Shown: positions 62,606 to 64,000 of the stretch, one piece after another
Numbering within the stretch: the first letter of the stretch is position 1
Layout of the letters: each line of letters opens with the position of its first letter
NCBI RefSeq assembly: GCF_940670685.1
Contig: NZ_OW711693.1
Location: 1,736,001-1,800,000, forward strand
DNA length: 64,000 nucleotides
Source of the DNA: Anaeropeptidivorans aminofermentans
Lineage (GTDB): Bacteria; Bacillota; Clostridia; Lachnospirales; UBA5962
Direction: 5' to 3'
Notes under the pieces: generated by a model
Told to the model about the DNA's origin: nothing
Seen by the model: only the letters and a program-made list of their open reading frames with translations
Database searches by the model: none
Position numbers and translations under genes: made by a program

Positions 62606-63034
62606 CTATTTAAATACAGCTTTTTTACTTATAATATAATTTAAAATAATAATCACAATTTGTGTTATAATTTTGCTAAAAAACGGCTCAACATGCATAA
62701 AATTTACGAGGGCTAAAATAAGTGCCATATCCACTCCGTAGGTAAAGAGTCTGCCAAGGCTGAATTTAAAAAGCTCTTCAAGGGTTTCTTTAAAGGATAT
62801 GCTTTTCGAATGAAAAACCCATATCTTATTTGTAAAGAAAGCAAAAAGTACAGCAAGTATGGTGGAAAGGGTATTTGCTATAAAAATACTTGTGTTTTGC
62901 CCAAGGCCGGAAAAAACCATAAGGAAAAGATTAAAGCTTCCAAGGCTTAAAAGGGTTGTCATGCCTCCGAATATAATATATCGAATTATTTCCATATCAA
63001 GAAGCTTTTTAATCAGGCTATATATTTTTTCCAT
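62606..63034 (-). CDS. GtrA family membrane protein
   Basis: A 142-residue GtrA protein with four membrane segments, beginning EIIRYIIFGGMTTLLSLGSFN and containing ANTLSTILAVLFAFFTNKIWVF, the family's conserved core. GtrA proteins are thought to move polyprenyl-linked sugars across the membrane. It overlaps the upstream glycosyltransferase gene by 17 bp, the classical GtrA-GtrB arrangement. Confidence 0.92.
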   Translation of the reverse strand: MEKIYSLIKKLLDMEIIRYIIFGGMTTLLSLGSFNLFLMVFSGLGQNTSIFIANTLSTILAVLFAFFTNKIWVFHSKSISFKETLEELFKFSLGRLFTYGVDMALILALVNFMHVEPFFSKIITQIVIIILNYIISKKAVFK

Positions 63035-63974
63035 CTGCGTTTTCGTCCTTATTCTGAATTATTTGAGAGATTAAATAAAGGGGCCTATCTCTTGCTTCAT
63101 CATAAATTCTGCCGATATATTCACCGAAAAAGCCCAATGATATCAAAATAGCCGCCTGAAGAAATATAACAAAGAAAAGCCCATAGTGAATAAAATCCGG
63201 AGAGCCATTTAATATATCCAATAGTATTATTACCGCTAAATATATGAAGCTTCCGCCTAAAGCCATTGCTCCTATAAAAGTTGCAAGTTTAAGAGGCGCC
63301 GATGAAAAGGATATAATGCCGTCTAGGGCAAGCTTAACCATTTTTTTAAGAGGATATTTGGTTTCCCCGGCAAAACGCTCGTGGCGGTCGTATAAAACTG
63401 CTGTCTGCTTATATCCTACCCATGATACAAGCCCTCTCATATAACGGTTTTTCTCTTTTATGCCCTTCATAGCCTCACAGACTTTTCTGTCTATAAGCCT
63501 GAAATCTCCCGTATCTACGGGGATGTCAACCTTTGTTATGGATTTAAGGATTCTATAATAGGTACTTGCCGTAAATTTCTTAAAGAAGGTTTCGCCGTCT
63601 CTTTTTTTACGCTTTCCATATACGACTTCATACCCTTCCTTCCATTTTTCTATCATCTCCAAGATAATTTCAGGAGGGTCTTGAAGGTCGGCGTCTATAA
63701 ACACAATGGCGTCGCCTGAAGCATTATCCATTCCTGCGGTTATAGCAATTTGATGACCGAAGTTTCTGGAAAAATCAATTACTTTCACATTAGGGTCTGA
63801 AATACTGATTTCAGAGAGAATTTTGAGGGTCTTATCCTTGCTGCCGTCATTTACGAAAATAAGCTCATAGCTTTCATTGGTTGAATCCATAACTTTTTTA
63901 AGCTCTTTATAAGAGGCAGTAATGACCTCTTCTTCGTTATATGCTGGAATAACGATTGAATAAACGACTTTCAT
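63018..63974 (-). CDS. Polyprenyl-phosphate glycosyltransferase (GtrB/DPM1-like, GT2)
   Basis: A 318-residue GT2 enzyme. The GT-A domain has SIVIPAYNEEEVITASYKEL, VNDGSKDKT and the metal motif DADLQDPPE. Two C-terminal membrane helices (~230-300) anchor it, as in GtrB. It attaches a sugar from a nucleotide sugar to undecaprenyl phosphate; GtrA, encoded just downstream, would then flip it for wall or teichoic-acid decoration. The start ATG 63974 follows GGAGATGGTTTA, and the gene is complete at the window edge. Confidence 0.93.
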   Translation of the reverse strand: MKVVYSIVIPAYNEEEVITASYKELKKVMDSTNESYELIFVNDGSKDKTLKILSEISISDPNVKVIDFSRNFGHQIAITAGMDNASGDAIVFIDADLQDPPEIILEMIEKWKEGYEVVYGKRKKRDGETFFKKFTASTYYRILKSITKVDIPVDTGDFRLIDRKVCEAMKGIKEKNRYMRGLVSWVGYKQTAVLYDRHERFAGETKYPLKKMVKLALDGIISFSSAPLKLATFIGAMALGGSFIYLAVIILLDILNGSPDFIHYGLFFVIFLQAAILISLGFFGEYIGRIYDEARDRPLYLISQIIQNKDENADGKNI

Positions 63975-64000
63975 TAAACCATCTCCATTTTATATAATAA

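Overview
The window is low-GC, gene-dense chromosomal DNA of an anaerobic, spore-forming, probably motile member of the Clostridia (Lachnospirales-like; the rank is inferred). The grounds are Clostridia-type Shine-Dalgarno sites with ATG/TTG/GTG starts, a YmxH-type sporulation protein, LysM/GH18 and LysM/CAP spore-type proteins, CheX, the FabK/FabT version of fatty-acid synthesis, L27 with a Prp-cleaved leader, an HrcA/CIRCE heat-shock site and a cobalamin riboswitch. Apart from transposase genes the content is mostly housekeeping.

Layout. 1-3.6 kb: DJ-1/PfpI protein, YmxH, NrdR, PyrB-PyrI. 3.9-5.8 kb: two GNAT-type genes flanking a CDP-alcohol phosphatidyltransferase. 6.2-14.9 kb is an accessory zone. 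It has three IS200-type elements plus decayed ends, a cysteine-rich protein, three degenerate ~144-bp repeats before ssrA (tmRNA), gene remnants, a catalase, a 44-aa gene and a CIRCE-controlled Hsp20. 14.9-18.5 kb: a B12-riboswitch-controlled corrinoid ABC transporter with a CGGC-domain gene at its end. 18.6-24.1 kb: GNAT, a YHYH/FN3/copper-amine-oxidase-N secreted protein, DNA polymerase IV, a flavoprotein and a bacteriohemerythrin-CheX pair. 24.3-28.4 kb: rplU-prp-rpmA, obgE, yhbY, zapA. 28.7-33.9 kb: U32 peptidase and a SEDS/PBP pair. 34.2-41.9 kb: an ABC permease/ATPase without a binding protein, a TM2 protein, tandem glycosyltransferases, a GH18 hydrolase and an NPD-type flavoprotein. 42-51.9 kb: a complete type II fatty-acid synthesis operon (fabT-fabH-acpP-fabK-fabD-fabG-fabF-accB-fabZ-accC-accD-accA). 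52.3-58.8 kb: pstSCAB-phoU-phoB-phoR behind a Pho box. 58.8-64 kb: CAP/LysM and SodC-like proteins, a WYL regulator, an orphan gene and a GtrA/GT2 pair.

The strongest non-genic signal is a family of short inverted-repeat elements (MITE-like, ends TAGTAAATTT, flanked by TA) found in at least six near-complete copies and several relics. One copy sits inside a second, unrelated inverted-repeat element, and the other copy of that second element in this window preserves the empty target site. Other notable points are a PstS whose two halves appear in permuted order, FabT-like boxes shared by the fab operon and a divergent FabK-like flavoprotein gene, and the ssrA-upstream repeats. No clearly new multi-gene system such as a defence island or CRISPR array is visible.
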